A stretch of DNA of 64,000 nucleotides from Nocardia flavorosea (GCF_015477805.1 NZ_JADLQL010000002.1:1384832-1448831), one strand, 5' to 3'. Shown: positions 16,292 through 24,535, counted from the first letter of the stretch. Notes: a model not told the origin generated them from the sequence alone. Translations and numbers: made by a program.

Positions 16292-17335
16292 TTGGCTGAC
16301 GTCTCATTCTCCGCGCACATCACCGTCGATGAGGAGACCGATGTCGACGGGTTGCCGATCCTCTCGGCGACCGTCACCCCGGACGACGAGTCCGCGGAAC
16401 TCCCACTCCCGGCGGGCCCGACCGGTCCCGCCGGACCCACCGGCTCCCCGCGCACAACGTTCCTCAAAATGGGCGAGATCGCCGATGCTGCCGCCCGCCC
16501 GGTCGACCTCACCGAAGACGACCGCGGCAAGTGGTGGCATCGCCTCGACACCGACGGCATGGACTTCTGGACCGGCACCACGTGGGTCCACTCACCCGGG
16601 GCAGTCGGTGTGCAGGGCCCGGTCGCACCAGCGACCACGATCACCCCGACCACCACCCATAATCCGGCATTGACGGTGCCCGCGGTGCGGTTCACCGGAA
16701 CCGGCCCTGCACTGGATTTGGCGGTCACTGCGCCTGCCGGACTGGCGGGACCGGCAGGCCCCCCGGGGGACAGTGGCAGCATCTCCACCGCCACAGACTT
16801 CGACCAGACCATCGGACCAGGCCCCCGAGGTGTATTCACCTGGGCGCAAGGGCCTCGCCGCTGGAAGGTGCAGCCGGCTCCGAACGGGTTCGGGGTGTGG
16901 TCGTGGCCGAGCTCGTCCTTTAACGCGGATACCACTGCAGATGTCGACCGGATCATCGCCGGTACTTTCGCGCTTCCGGAGATGCCTTTCGCGTATCGGC
17001 CGATGGTGTGGGGTCGGATGCCCATCATGACCGAAGCGAACAGCAGTACGTTCGCAGAGATCCGGGTGCGTATCGGTTCGGAGACCGGTCCGATGGTCGC
17101 GGCCGGCGCCGGTATTCGCACCACTGTGGGCGGCACCTATACGACACCGTTCGCGCCCGCGGTGGGTGACTCGACGACCAAACCGATCTCGCCGACCTCG
17201 ACGCTCGCCTCTGTCCCTGCCTATACCGCGACCAGCCTGATTGTGGCTGTGGAGCGGGTCGGACAGTCCGCGGTGGATATCGGGTTCGTCCAGGCAGCGT
17301 CGTATATGACCGTGTGGGCACAGCCGATCGGATAG
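16292..17335 (+). CDS. Collagen-motif minor tail protein 1
   Basis: 347 residues from TTG 16292 with GAGGAGG upstream. The order is: an N-terminal strand region, a short Gly-X-Y run (GPTGPAGPTGSP), a tail-tip module (RGKWWHRLDTDGMDFWTGTT), a second G-X-Y run (GLAGPAGPPGDSG), and a C-terminal beta domain (FAYRPMVWGRMPIMTEANSS, VRIGSETGPMVAAGAGI). The same order recurs in the next two genes, so the locus arose by duplication. Collagen-like repeats trimerise phage fibres, so a receptor-contact role is likely. Confidence 0.8.
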   Translation: MADVSFSAHITVDEETDVDGLPILSATVTPDDESAELPLPAGPTGPAGPTGSPRTTFLKMGEIADAAARPVDLTEDDRGKWWHRLDTDGMDFWTGTTWVHSPGAVGVQGPVAPATTITPTTTHNPALTVPAVRFTGTGPALDLAVTAPAGLAGPAGPPGDSGSISTATDFDQTIGPGPRGVFTWAQGPRRWKVQPAPNGFGVWSWPSSSFNADTTADVDRIIAGTFALPEMPFAYRPMVWGRMPIMTEANSSTFAEIRVRIGSETGPMVAAGAGIRTTVGGTYTTPFAPAVGDSTTKPISPTSTLASVPAYTATSLIVAVERVGQSAVDIGFVQAASYMTVWAQPIG

Positions 17336-17342
17336 GAGGGCG

Positions 17343-18416
17343 ATGACCACAGTCGCGGAATACCTGGCCTTCGTTGCGATCCGAGGGATCAACGAGGGTA
17401 TCGGCCAGTCCGGGATAGTGCAGAGTTTCAACGCCACCCCTGTCGATGGCAGCTTGGAGCTGCCGGTGGGTGCGCCGGGCGCGGCCGGTTCTGCGGGCCC
17501 GGATGCTGCGCCGTTCCGGTGGGAGGGGGATATCTCCGATCCGGGCGCACTGTCTGCGCTGGCTGCCGATCTCGGGCCCGTGCACGCGGGTAAGGCGTGG
17601 CGGGTCGAATCCACGAACACGTTGATGTATTGGAATGGGACGTCGTTCGACAGTTTCCCGGACGCATTCGGCGCAGCCGGCCCCACCGGGGACGTGAACA
17701 CTCTGTCGATCGGCACTGTCACCACCGGCGCCGCGGGTAGTGATCTCGTCGCCACGGTCACCGGGACGCCGCCCAGTCAGACTCTGGACCTCATAGTCCC
17801 CCGCGGTATCGAAGGCGCGCAGGGCCCGATCGGTGGCCCCGGCCCGATTCGGGGCGCATCCGACTATGTCGAGTCCGCCGAGCCGGTGGACGGCGCGGTG
17901 CCGATGTGGGATTCGGTGGCCGAGAAATGGGGGCCGGTACCCGATCCGGGCTGGCGTGGCCCGTGGTCGATTTCCGAGCAGACTGCATGGGATGGCGGCG
18001 CGGGGTTCGCTGCCTCGGCGACCAATATTTCCACCAGTCCCAACACAGTCGCCGTCGTGAATGTGCCGGCGCAGGATGTGGATTGGCGGCCGATGGTGTT
18101 CGGTGGTGTCCAGACTCGGGGTAATGGCGGCAGTCCGGCGACGAAGATCGATCTGGAGGTGCTGATCGGTTCGGCCGCGGGACAGATTGTCGCCCTGGGC
18201 ACGGGCACGGTGGCGCAGGTCTGGTGGTACAACCAGATCGGTCCCGAGTATCAGGCTCTGGTCACGCCGGACCTTTCCACGGGGGTCATCAGTGCGGGTG
18301 CGCCGGCCTCGATATACCTGGTCCTGCGGCGGACGCAGGGCTCCGGCACCTATTCGTATTCCCGCACCTATGCGCATGCCGCGGTGTGGGCCGTTCCTGT
18401 GACGGGGGCACCGTGA
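17343..18416 (+). CDS. Collagen-motif minor tail protein 2 (paralogue)
   Basis: 357 residues from ATG 17343, with GGAGGGCG just upstream. It repeats the architecture of its neighbours: KAWRVESTNTLMYWNGTSFD tip motif, a module with GTVTTGAAGSDLVATVTGTP PSQTLDLIVPRG, a short Gly-X-Y stretch (GAQGPIGGPGPI), and a C-terminal beta domain (DWRPMVFGGVQTRGNGGSPA, LIGSAAGQIVALGTG). Identity to the flanking paralogues is moderate, so duplication is old. Overlaps the next start by 4 bases. Confidence 0.8.
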   Translation: MTTVAEYLAFVAIRGINEGIGQSGIVQSFNATPVDGSLELPVGAPGAAGSAGPDAAPFRWEGDISDPGALSALAADLGPVHAGKAWRVESTNTLMYWNGTSFDSFPDAFGAAGPTGDVNTLSIGTVTTGAAGSDLVATVTGTPPSQTLDLIVPRGIEGAQGPIGGPGPIRGASDYVESAEPVDGAVPMWDSVAEKWGPVPDPGWRGPWSISEQTAWDGGAGFAASATNISTSPNTVAVVNVPAQDVDWRPMVFGGVQTRGNGGSPATKIDLEVLIGSAAGQIVALGTGTVAQVWWYNQIGPEYQALVTPDLSTGVISAGAPASIYLVLRRTQGSGTYSYSRTYAHAAVWAVPVTGAP

Positions 18417-19459
18417 CCGAGGTATACAACGGTGATGTCACTGTGACGATGCGTGGAGTGAGTGACCCGATCGGCCTGCCCTACACCGTCAATCCCTTGG
18501 AGCTCGCTGACCGGGACGCGCTCATCGAAGTCCGCGAAGGCCCCACCGGAGAAATGGGTCCGCAGGGGGGCCCCGCGTGGCCCTGGACGTGGGAAGGCGA
18601 CATCGCCGACTTCGCTACCCTTGAAGGTTTACCCCTGACCACCGCCGATGCGCGCAAGGCTTGGCGGGTGGTGGCCGAGAACGCGATCTATGTGTGGACC
18701 GGGCTGGATTGGGTGAGATTCCTCGATGCCTTCCTCGCGCCCGGAAGGCAGGGGCCAGCCAATGAGTTGACCGGTGCCGCGGTGGCCGGGGCGGTCGGGT
18801 CGTCCGCGTCTGCCCAGTTCACCGGCACCGCGCCCGGTCAGGTACTCGAAATCACCTTCCCTCGCGGCGTCACTGGGCCTGCCGGGGATCCTGGGGTAGC
18901 GGGCGCGATAGCCGACGCAGAGGATGTCGCTGACATTTCCGATGCAAGCGACGGGTCGATCCTGTCGTGGAACTCTGCTGACGATCTGTGGTATCCGGTG
19001 CCGGCCCCGAAACTGGCGGGGCCATGGTCGATTGCGGGATCGCAGTTCGCTGCGGCGTCGAATGTGTCCGCGACGGAGCGGACGGTGGCCACGATGACGA
19101 TCCCTGCTCAGTCGTTCGCGTATCGGCCGATCGTGATCGCCGGGCAGATCAATATCAAGGCGGCAACGAAGGCGCTCGACGACCCACGCCTGATCGTCGA
19201 GGTGCGGCTCGGGTCGGCGAGTGGACCGGTCATCGGTTTCGGTATGCCGATCGGTGCACCGAACAACACGAATGTCTTACTGGCTCCGCGGTGGGAGCAG
19301 GCACTCACCCCGGAGTCGACGCATGCCACGGTCGCGGCAAACCAAACCTCCACCATCTACGTCGTCATTACGCGCGTATCCGGGACGAAGACGTACACCG
19401 TCGTCAACCAGGGCGCCCAGTTGATGATCATGGCCCAACCGCTGAAGGATCAATCGTGA
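18413..19459 (+). CDS. Collagen-motif minor tail protein 3 (paralogue)
   Basis: 348 residues from GTG 18413, inside a GTGA overlap with paralogue 2. The frame extends upstream to 18224 inside the previous gene, which I discount. It contains the same modules: KAWRVVAENAIYVWTGLDWV, a FTGTAPGQVLEITFPRGVTG module, GPAGDPG, and the C-terminal FAYRPIVIAGQINIKAATKA with VRLGSASGPVIGFG. Probably a fibre or tip subunit; three paralogues may form a heterotrimer or a layered tip. Confidence 0.8.
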   Translation: MTEVYNGDVTVTMRGVSDPIGLPYTVNPLELADRDALIEVREGPTGEMGPQGGPAWPWTWEGDIADFATLEGLPLTTADARKAWRVVAENAIYVWTGLDWVRFLDAFLAPGRQGPANELTGAAVAGAVGSSASAQFTGTAPGQVLEITFPRGVTGPAGDPGVAGAIADAEDVADISDASDGSILSWNSADDLWYPVPAPKLAGPWSIAGSQFAAASNVSATERTVATMTIPAQSFAYRPIVIAGQINIKAATKALDDPRLIVEVRLGSASGPVIGFGMPIGAPNNTNVLLAPRWEQALTPESTHATVAANQTSTIYVVITRVSGTKTYTVVNQGAQLMIMAQPLKDQS

Positions 19460-20055
19460 GCGAAGAAGTCCACTTCAAAGCAGGGCAGGCCCCGGGTTAT
19501 CAAGCGAGCCCGGTGGAGGGGGTGCAGGTCACCGAGAAGTGGAAGCAGTTCATTCAGATGGCCGTCGACGGGAAGCTGCCTGACCCGGGGAAAGTTCCGG
19601 AGTTGGATCCGAACGTTCGAGCGTTGGCGGAGGATCTGGTGGTCATCCACCTGCCGGAATGGCGCAATCCGGCCGGACGCGTAATGGCCGAGCCAGCGAC
19701 GGTGCACACACAGAATGCGATTCGGATCGCGCAGTACTTCCACGACCGCGGTTACCGGTTCGTGCCCGGGTGCGAGACGGTCCGGTGGAGGGCGACGCCC
19801 GGCGGCCCGCCTGGCGCCTACGACCAGGGACTGCATATCCGGCCGGACGAGGACGGCAACTGGCCGGATCCGGATCCGGAGGATTTCTACGACTTCGACG
19901 ACATCAAGGTGGGGCCGCTGGAGGACGGGCGCTGGGCTGCCACGCACCCGCGCGGATTGCAGTTCGAGGCCGACACGAAATCCGAGGCGTACGAGGGCAT
20001 CGTCGCGCGCCTGCGCGCCAAGATCGAGGAGGCCAAGAATGTCCTGGACGGGTGA
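19456..20055 (+). CDS. Hypothetical phage tail/lysis-junction protein
   Basis: 199 residues from GTG 19456 (overlaps the previous stop). It is an acidic protein with several recognisable blocks (VTEKWKQFIQMAVDGKLPDP, HLPEWRNPAGRVMAEPATVH, ADTKSEAYEGIVARLRAKIE) but no domain I can name. It lies between the tail fibre paralogues and the endolysin, with its end overlapping the endolysin start by 17 bases. A role in tail completion or host interaction is possible but unsupported by motif. Confidence 0.65.
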   Translation: MSEEVHFKAGQAPGYQASPVEGVQVTEKWKQFIQMAVDGKLPDPGKVPELDPNVRALAEDLVVIHLPEWRNPAGRVMAEPATVHTQNAIRIAQYFHDRGYRFVPGCETVRWRATPGGPPGAYDQGLHIRPDEDGNWPDPDPEDFYDFDDIKVGPLEDGRWAATHPRGLQFEADTKSEAYEGIVARLRAKIEEAKNVLDG

Positions 20056-20863
20056 TCCGGGCTGGCTCGCGGACGTACTCCGCGACGCCGGCCTCAAGGT
20101 GATCGAGCACGACGGCTGGCGCAACCGCGGGCACGGCGATTTCCGCGATATCCGCGGGGTGCTGTGCCATCACACCGCGGGCGGCGGGCCGAACGATTGG
20201 CGCGTCGTGCAGTACGGGCGCCGCGATCTCGCGGGTCCGCTGGCTCAGCTCGTACTCGAAAAGGACGGCACCTTCCGCGTGATCGCGGCCGGGGTGTGCT
20301 GGCACGCGGGCCGCGGCTCACATCCCGGCTGGCCTACCGATAACGCGAACTACCACACGATCGGGATCGAGGCCGTCTCGCGCGGCACCCCGCCGTGGGA
20401 CTGGACGCCCGCGCAGCTCTCGGCCTACAAGATCGGCTCGGCGGCAATCCTGCGCCGCATCGGCCGCGATTCGCGCGATTGCGTGGCGCATCACGAGTAC
20501 TCGAGCGAGGGGAAGATCGACCCGGCAGGCATCGACATGAACGCCTTCCGCCGGGATGTACAGGCATTGATCGACAACCCGACGGGAGATGACATGACAC
20601 CCGACGAACGCACGATGCTGAAGGCCGTACACAAGGAGCTGACCCAGAAGTATCCGTCCCGGTCGAAGTACCGCAAGGACGACAAGCCTGTGGACACCCT
20701 GGCCGGGATCGTGCTGAATGTGGACGGCCGCGTCCACGAGGACCACGTCGAGCGTGAAGCGCTCAAGCGCGTCGAGTGGGCGGTGGGCCTGGTGAAGCGT
20801 GAGGCGGCCAAGGGCGACGCCGGCGCGCAGGCTGTGCTCGACCAGATCGAGGGGGCGAAGTGA
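20039..20863 (+). CDS. Endolysin: N-acetylmuramoyl-L-alanine amidase (Amidase_2)
   Basis: 274 residues from ATG 20039 with GAGGAGG 7 bases upstream. The zinc amidase domain spans about residues 15-175: VLCHHTAGG gives the first His ligand (about H44), YHTIGIEAVS the core strand, and CVAHHEYSSEGKIDPAG the second His, the Lys and the third (Asp161) ligand. It cuts the bond between glycan and stem peptide at lysis. The C-terminal ~90 residues are Lys/Glu-rich and may bind the wall. It precedes the holin with a GTGA overlap. Confidence 0.92.
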   Translation: MSWTGDPGWLADVLRDAGLKVIEHDGWRNRGHGDFRDIRGVLCHHTAGGGPNDWRVVQYGRRDLAGPLAQLVLEKDGTFRVIAAGVCWHAGRGSHPGWPTDNANYHTIGIEAVSRGTPPWDWTPAQLSAYKIGSAAILRRIGRDSRDCVAHHEYSSEGKIDPAGIDMNAFRRDVQALIDNPTGDDMTPDERTMLKAVHKELTQKYPSRSKYRKDDKPVDTLAGIVLNVDGRVHEDHVEREALKRVEWAVGLVKREAAKGDAGAQAVLDQIEGAK

Positions 20864-21087
20864 AAGCACTCGATTCGATACTGAGAACAATCCGCACCGA
20901 GCCGATCCGGACCGTGCTCTGGCCGGTGCTGGGCATTGTCGTCGCCATGCTGGTAGCGCAAGGCGCGATCACGGAATTCACGGCCGACACCGTGATAGCC
21001 CTGATTGCCGCGGTGCTGGGTATCCCGGCCGCCGAGTATGCGCGGGCGAAGGTGAGGCCACTATCCGCTGATCGGCCGGGCGAGTAG
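20860..21087 (+). CDS. Putative holin, two membrane segments
   Basis: 75 residues from GTG 20860, overlapping the endolysin stop. Two hydrophobic helices are visible (TVLWPVLGIVVAMLVAQGAI and TVIALIAAVLGIPAAEYA) separated by a short loop, with a charged C-terminal tail. Size, topology and position directly after the amidase fit a class II holin that permeabilises the membrane at lysis. The stop overlaps the next GTG by one base. Several other small membrane proteins follow, so which one is the true holin is open. Confidence 0.75.
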   Translation: MKALDSILRTIRTEPIRTVLWPVLGIVVAMLVAQGAITEFTADTVIALIAAVLGIPAAEYARAKVRPLSADRPGE

Positions 21088-21419
21088 TGCTGGAGGGAGC
21101 GGCGCTCGGGTCGCTGCCCTGGGGAGATATCGGCCTGGTCGGTGTCTGCGCGGTACTCACGCTGACGCAGCTGCGCATGGTGATGTCGGGGAAGTTCGTT
21201 CCACGCGAACAGGTCGACATGCTGTTGACCGATCTGCGGTCACGGAATCAATTCCTGGAGCAGGCCAGCCAGACCAAGGACCTGACCATCGGTGAGCTGG
21301 TGACGCAGAACGCGAAGCTCACGGCGCAAGGCGAGTTGTCGGTGCGCCTCCTGGAATCCATATCCGTCAACAGCAACGCCAGGTCGGGGAGCGACTATGT
21401 GGCGCCGACGCAAGAGTAA
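21087..21419 (+). CDS. Small membrane protein with coiled coil (lysis cassette)
   Basis: 110 residues from GTG 21087. One N-terminal transmembrane helix (DIGLVGVCAVLTLTQLRMVM) is followed by a predicted coiled coil (LTDLRSRNQFLEQASQTKDL, ELVTQNAKLTAQGELSVRLL). The pattern resembles Rz- or holin-associated membrane proteins often encoded after actinophage holins. It could be a second holin or an antiholin. The last 23 bases overlap the next gene. Confidence 0.6.
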   Translation: MLEGAALGSLPWGDIGLVGVCAVLTLTQLRMVMSGKFVPREQVDMLLTDLRSRNQFLEQASQTKDLTIGELVTQNAKLTAQGELSVRLLESISVNSNARSGSDYVAPTQE

Positions 21420-21606
21420 GCCCGAGGAGTCTGCGGGGGTGCGGGAGGCGCGGGCGGAAGTGGAGCGCGCCCGCGCCCAGCATCGCCGGATCACTGCGCG
21501 CCGAGGGCAGGTGGATGCGATCGCCGAGGAGCTGCGGCTGGCGATCGACCGCAACCATTTCGGGGAATCGATCGAACTTGCGCTGAGGAGGAAGGCGTCG
21601 TCGTGA
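21397..21606 (+). CDS. Small charged coiled-coil phage protein
   Basis: 69 residues from ATG 21397, with GGGGAG 5 bases upstream. It is a highly charged helix (REARAEVERARAQHRRITAR, AIAEELRLAIDRNHFGESIE) without hydrophobic segments. Similar short basic/acidic helical proteins are common in actinophage lysis cassettes, where their function is unknown. It is embedded by overlaps between two membrane protein genes. Confidence 0.6.
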   Translation: MWRRRKSKPEESAGVREARAEVERARAQHRRITARRGQVDAIAEELRLAIDRNHFGESIELALRRKASS

Positions 21607-21992
21607 GTCCTCACCTGAGCCATATCGTCGTCGCGCTGACCACAGTTGCCGGGGTTCTCGCTGTGATCCTCGTGCCGGATCACAACGCGGTCAGCGCTGG
21701 AATGCTCGCGTCGATCGGTGTGCTGTCGAGCGCGTTCGTCGCGGTCTATGCGTGGCGGTCGAATTGGCGGTCCACTGCGGCCGGCCGCAACATCATGCGC
21801 CTCATGCTGTGCATCGCAGCGATCGCGGCACACGGCACAGCGAACGCGCTGACCGACGCCGGGTACTGGGGCCGCGAATATATCCGCCCCCTACTGCTCC
21901 TCGGGGTAGCGGTGACGATCCTGAATCTCCTGCTGCGGCTGGTGTGGATGCAGCGTGACAAGAACGTGGAGGGCTCCGAGTGGCATCCCTGA
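21603..21992 (+). CDS. Four-helix membrane protein (lysis cassette)
   Basis: 129 residues from GTG 21603. Four hydrophobic segments are visible: IVVALTTVAGVLAVILVPDH, GMLASIGVLSSAFVAVYAW, IMRLMLCIAAIAAHGTANAL and IRPLLLLGVAVTILNLLLRL. It is probably a holin or holin-modulating protein. It overlaps neighbours on both sides, and the next (fibre) gene begins within its last 13 bases, so all these genes appear translationally coupled. Confidence 0.65.
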   Translation: MSPHLSHIVVALTTVAGVLAVILVPDHNAVSAGMLASIGVLSSAFVAVYAWRSNWRSTAAGRNIMRLMLCIAAIAAHGTANALTDAGYWGREYIRPLLLLGVAVTILNLLLRLVWMQRDKNVEGSEWHP

Positions 21993-23350
21993 CCCCATTG
22001 AAGTACGGCAAGGTCGTCGGCCGTTTCCTGGCGAACATCGTGGACGGCCCGGACATCGAGGATCTGCCCGAGTTTCCACCGCTGTCGGGGACGTTGACGT
22101 TCACCGCGGGCGCGCCCAAGGTGCTGGTGGCTACGGCCGAGCCGGACCCGGCCACGTATGTGCAGCTGCCGCAGCACTACAAGGTGAGCTTGGATGAGTT
22201 CGGTTACCTGACGTGGCGCGGTGACCGTGGGGTGAAGCTGGTGGCGCCCACGGCGGACACCACCAATCCCAGCGGCTGGACGTGGCGGGTGACCTTCGAC
22301 CTCAACTATGAGGGCTCGCCGGTCAACATCGCCCCGTTCAGCTTCCTTGTCCCGGAGTATGAGCCAGGGCCAGACCCCGAGAATCCAGATGCAGGTTCGT
22401 CCGGCCTGGTGGACTTGACGCTGGTATCTCCGGTGCCGGCGAGCAATGGCGAGGCCGTAGTGCGCGGCTTGTCCGTTGTGGGCGTGAGCCTGGTCGGTGA
22501 TGCGCTGGTGTTCGAGCTGGACAACGGGGAAGACCTCGACCCAGTGACGATCCCACAGATCGAGGCCGCGACCAACGCTGCCGCCGCGGCAGCGGCCAGC
22601 GAGACCGCAGCCGAGACCGCGGCGACGGACGCTGCAGCGGCGGTCAACTCGTTCGACCTGACCGTCGGCACCGTGACTACCGGCGCACCGGGCGACCCGG
22701 CTGCCGTGGCCGTATATGGCGGTCCTCCCGGGTGGACTATGGACGTGACCCTGCCGAAGGGCGATACGGGCGAAGTAGGCCCATCCGCGCCGGACGCCAC
22801 CGGCAGCACGAAGGGCATCCTGCAGTTCGGTGGGGTGCTGGCCGGGTCGACCGCGACCAGTCAGACTCTCGCGGCCGGTTCGGTGACCGAGGCGATGATC
22901 GCCGATGATGCGGTGACTTCGGCTCAGATCGCGGCGGACGCTGTCGGCGCGGCCGAGCTGGCGGACGGCGCAGTCGATACCGCGGCAATTGCGGATCTCG
23001 CGGTGACCGCCGGCAAGATCGCAGCAAACGCGATCACCGGCGCGCAAATCGCCGACAACGCCATCGGCGCGGCCGAGCTGGCGGACGGCGCAGTCGATAC
23101 CGCGGCGATCGGGGACGGGCAGGTCACCTCGGCCAAGATCGCCGACGGCACCATCGTCAACGGCGACATCGCCACCGGCGCCGCGATCGCACTCGCGAAA
23201 ATGGCGGCGGGAATCATGGCGTTTCAGAAGAACGGCACCCCGACCAGCGTCACAGTCTGGGCGGGCACCGAGGCGCAATACACCGCGCTCATCGCCACTC
23301 AGCCGGGCGGCGTGGAACAGGCCGACTGGATCTACCTGCGGGGCGCGTGA
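21980..23350 (+). CDS. Repeat-containing tail fibre / receptor-binding-type protein
   Basis: 456 residues from GTG 21980. Residues 1-130 form a beta-rich attachment domain (YKVSLDEFGYLTWRGDRGVK). An Ala-rich coiled coil follows (AATNAAAAAAASETAAETAA), then the module GTVTTGAPGDPAAVAVYGGP seen in the collagen-motif paralogues. About 110 residues of short repeats come next (ADGAVDTAAIADLAVTAGKI, ADNAIGAAELADGAVDTAAI), a pattern typical of trimeric fibre shafts. The C-terminus (KNGTPTSVTVWAGTEAQYTA) may be a tip. Its place after lysis genes is common for actinophage fibres. Confidence 0.75.
   Translation: MASLTPLKYGKVVGRFLANIVDGPDIEDLPEFPPLSGTLTFTAGAPKVLVATAEPDPATYVQLPQHYKVSLDEFGYLTWRGDRGVKLVAPTADTTNPSGWTWRVTFDLNYEGSPVNIAPFSFLVPEYEPGPDPENPDAGSSGLVDLTLVSPVPASNGEAVVRGLSVVGVSLVGDALVFELDNGEDLDPVTIPQIEAATNAAAAAAASETAAETAATDAAAAVNSFDLTVGTVTTGAPGDPAAVAVYGGPPGWTMDVTLPKGDTGEVGPSAPDATGSTKGILQFGGVLAGSTATSQTLAAGSVTEAMIADDAVTSAQIAADAVGAAELADGAVDTAAIADLAVTAGKIAANAITGAQIADNAIGAAELADGAVDTAAIGDGQVTSAKIADGTIVNGDIATGAAIALAKMAAGIMAFQKNGTPTSVTVWAGTEAQYTALIATQPGGVEQADWIYLRGA
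22944..23106 (+). repeat. Perfect 43-bp direct repeat in the fibre gene
   Basis: The segment 22944-22986 recurs identically at 23064-23106, 120 bases apart, and codes for the peptide around GAAELADGAVDTAA. Identity at the DNA level suggests recent duplication or gene conversion and offers a route to in-frame shaft length change. Confidence 0.85.
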
Positions 23351-23871
23351 TGCCGAAGATATCCGGGCTCGGGCTGGGCGAGATCAAGAAGGTAAGCGGG
23401 CTGGGCCTTGGGAATATCAGGAAGGTGAGCGGCCTCGGGCTGGGGCTGATCTGGCAGTCGATCTCACAGCTCGGAATGACCAAGAATGGCGCGTTCCTGA
23501 TACAGAGTTCGTACGGGACCGTGACCGGCTGGACACCGGATGCGGGAACCACTTTGTCGGGTGACGGGATCCTAGTCACGACGGCCGGCACCTACACCAT
23601 CCAAACGAATCTGACCGTGGCAAACAGTAGCTTCCTGAATCGGGATGTAACACTGCGGCTGGCACGCACCGTCTCGGGTACAACGACCACCCTGATCACC
23701 GGTACTACCTTGACGTTCGGTAGCTCTGGGTCGCCGAAGGCGTACCCGCTGTCACACGGGGCTACCGCGTACAGCGTCGGTGACATCGTCACGCTGCAGG
23801 CGGATTCCAGCGACAACAACGACATGTCTGTTGTCACTGGCGGGACCATCCGCATGATCCCCGCATCCTGA
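23350..23871 (+). CDS. Small tail-tip protein with three SGLGLG motifs
   Basis: 173 residues from ATG 23350 (GTG 23347 overlaps the previous stop and is an alternative). The first ~38 residues contain three near-identical 11-residue units: ISGLGLGEIKK, VSGLGLGNIRK, VSGLGLGLIWQ. The rest is a beta-rich domain (SYGTVTGWTPDAGTTLSGDG, GTYTIQTNLTVANSSFLNRD, AYSVGDIVTLQADSSDNNDM) resembling C1q/TNF-like jelly rolls on fibre tips. It is the last gene of the late operon, followed by a terminator. Likely assembles with the upstream fibre protein. Confidence 0.65.
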   Translation: MPKISGLGLGEIKKVSGLGLGNIRKVSGLGLGLIWQSISQLGMTKNGAFLIQSSYGTVTGWTPDAGTTLSGDGILVTTAGTYTIQTNLTVANSSFLNRDVTLRLARTVSGTTTTLITGTTLTFGSSGSPKAYPLSHGATAYSVGDIVTLQADSSDNNDMSVVTGGTIRMIPAS

Positions 23872-23884
23872 AATCCCCCGCAGC

Positions 23885-23918
23885 AAACCGCCCTGACCGA
23901 GAACGGTCGGGGCGGTTT
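23885..23918. terminator. Bidirectional hairpin terminator between late operon and cargo
   Basis: Arms 23885-23899 (AAACCGCCCTGACCG) and 23904-23918 (CGGTCGGGGCGGTTT) pair over 15 positions with one wobble and a 4-nt AGAA loop. A/T ends on both sides fit termination of the plus-strand late operon and the minus-strand gene at 23937. Confidence 0.9.
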
Positions 23919-23936
23919 CGCCCTATCTGCGGCCGG

Positions 23937-24458
23937 TCAGCGGGTCAGCTCGACGACGCAGGCGTCAACGGCAGCGATCGCGGGATCCGCCGACGAGACA
24001 CCGATATCCGAGGCTTTGGGATAGCTCGAGCTATTCCGCGCCCCACCGGTCGCAGCAAACACCCCGCCGCCACGCAGTATCCATACGTCCGACCGGCTTT
24101 CCATCTCGCCCGCAGTGTCGACGATCGTCGCACCGAAATACGTCGTACCGGCGTCGTTGATCACGGTTGCGTTCGTGAGAGTCTGGCCGTCGACGGTGAG
24201 GCCGGCCGCGACCATGGCGACGATGTCCTCAGCCGCCGGTGCGCATCGTGGATCAGGCACCACGGGGACCGTTGCGGTCGACGGTGCGACGACCGCGGTG
24301 GTCGTGGCCGGCGCGTCCGCGGTATCGGTCTGGTCGCCGCCCGCGATCGCGCCGACGATCACGATCAGTGCGATCACTGCGAGCGCGGATCCGGTTGCGA
24401 TGAGAATCATCTTGTTCGTGCGCCGGCGTCTGTCCGTCTGGTCGTCCGGTGTGGTCAT
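23937..24458 (-). CDS. Single-pass membrane protein with extracellular domain (phage cargo)
   Basis: 173 residues starting at ATG 24458, chosen because AGGGGAC lies just upstream; the frame runs on to 24527. The N-terminus is short, polar and basic (DDQTDRRRRTNKM), then comes one transmembrane helix (ILIATGSALAVIALIVIVGA), a Thr/Ala/Pro linker, and a compact outer domain with two Cys (PRCAPAAEDIVAMVAAGLTV, DACVVELTR). This looks like a surface-anchored protein. A superinfection exclusion or host-surface role is plausible but not shown. Convergent to the late operon. Confidence 0.65.
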   Translation of the reverse strand: MTTPDDQTDRRRRTNKMILIATGSALAVIALIVIVGAIAGGDQTDTADAPATTTAVVAPSTATVPVVPDPRCAPAAEDIVAMVAAGLTVDGQTLTNATVINDAGTTYFGATIVDTAGEMESRSDVWILRGGGVFAATGGARNSSSYPKASDIGVSSADPAIAAVDACVVELTR

Positions 24459-24488
24459 GCTGTCCCCTGGTTCGTTGTGGGGGCACGA

Positions 24489-24529
24489 GAATGCGCCCCC
24501 GCTGATCGATGATCGGCGGGGGCGCATTC
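24489..24529 (-). terminator. Perfect 14-bp hairpin terminator
   Basis: GAATGCGCCCCCGC (24489-24502) and GCGGGGGCGCATTC (24516-24529) are exact reverse complements around a 13-nt loop. It lies just after the stop of the minus-strand gene 24536-24838 and before the start of 23937-24458, separating the two. Confidence 0.85.
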
Positions 24530-24535
24530 GGCGTT

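Noticed and set aside
18224..18412. Upstream extension of the third collagen-motif tail gene
   Set aside because: Lies wholly inside paralogue 2; GTG 18413 with GTGA overlap is the better start.
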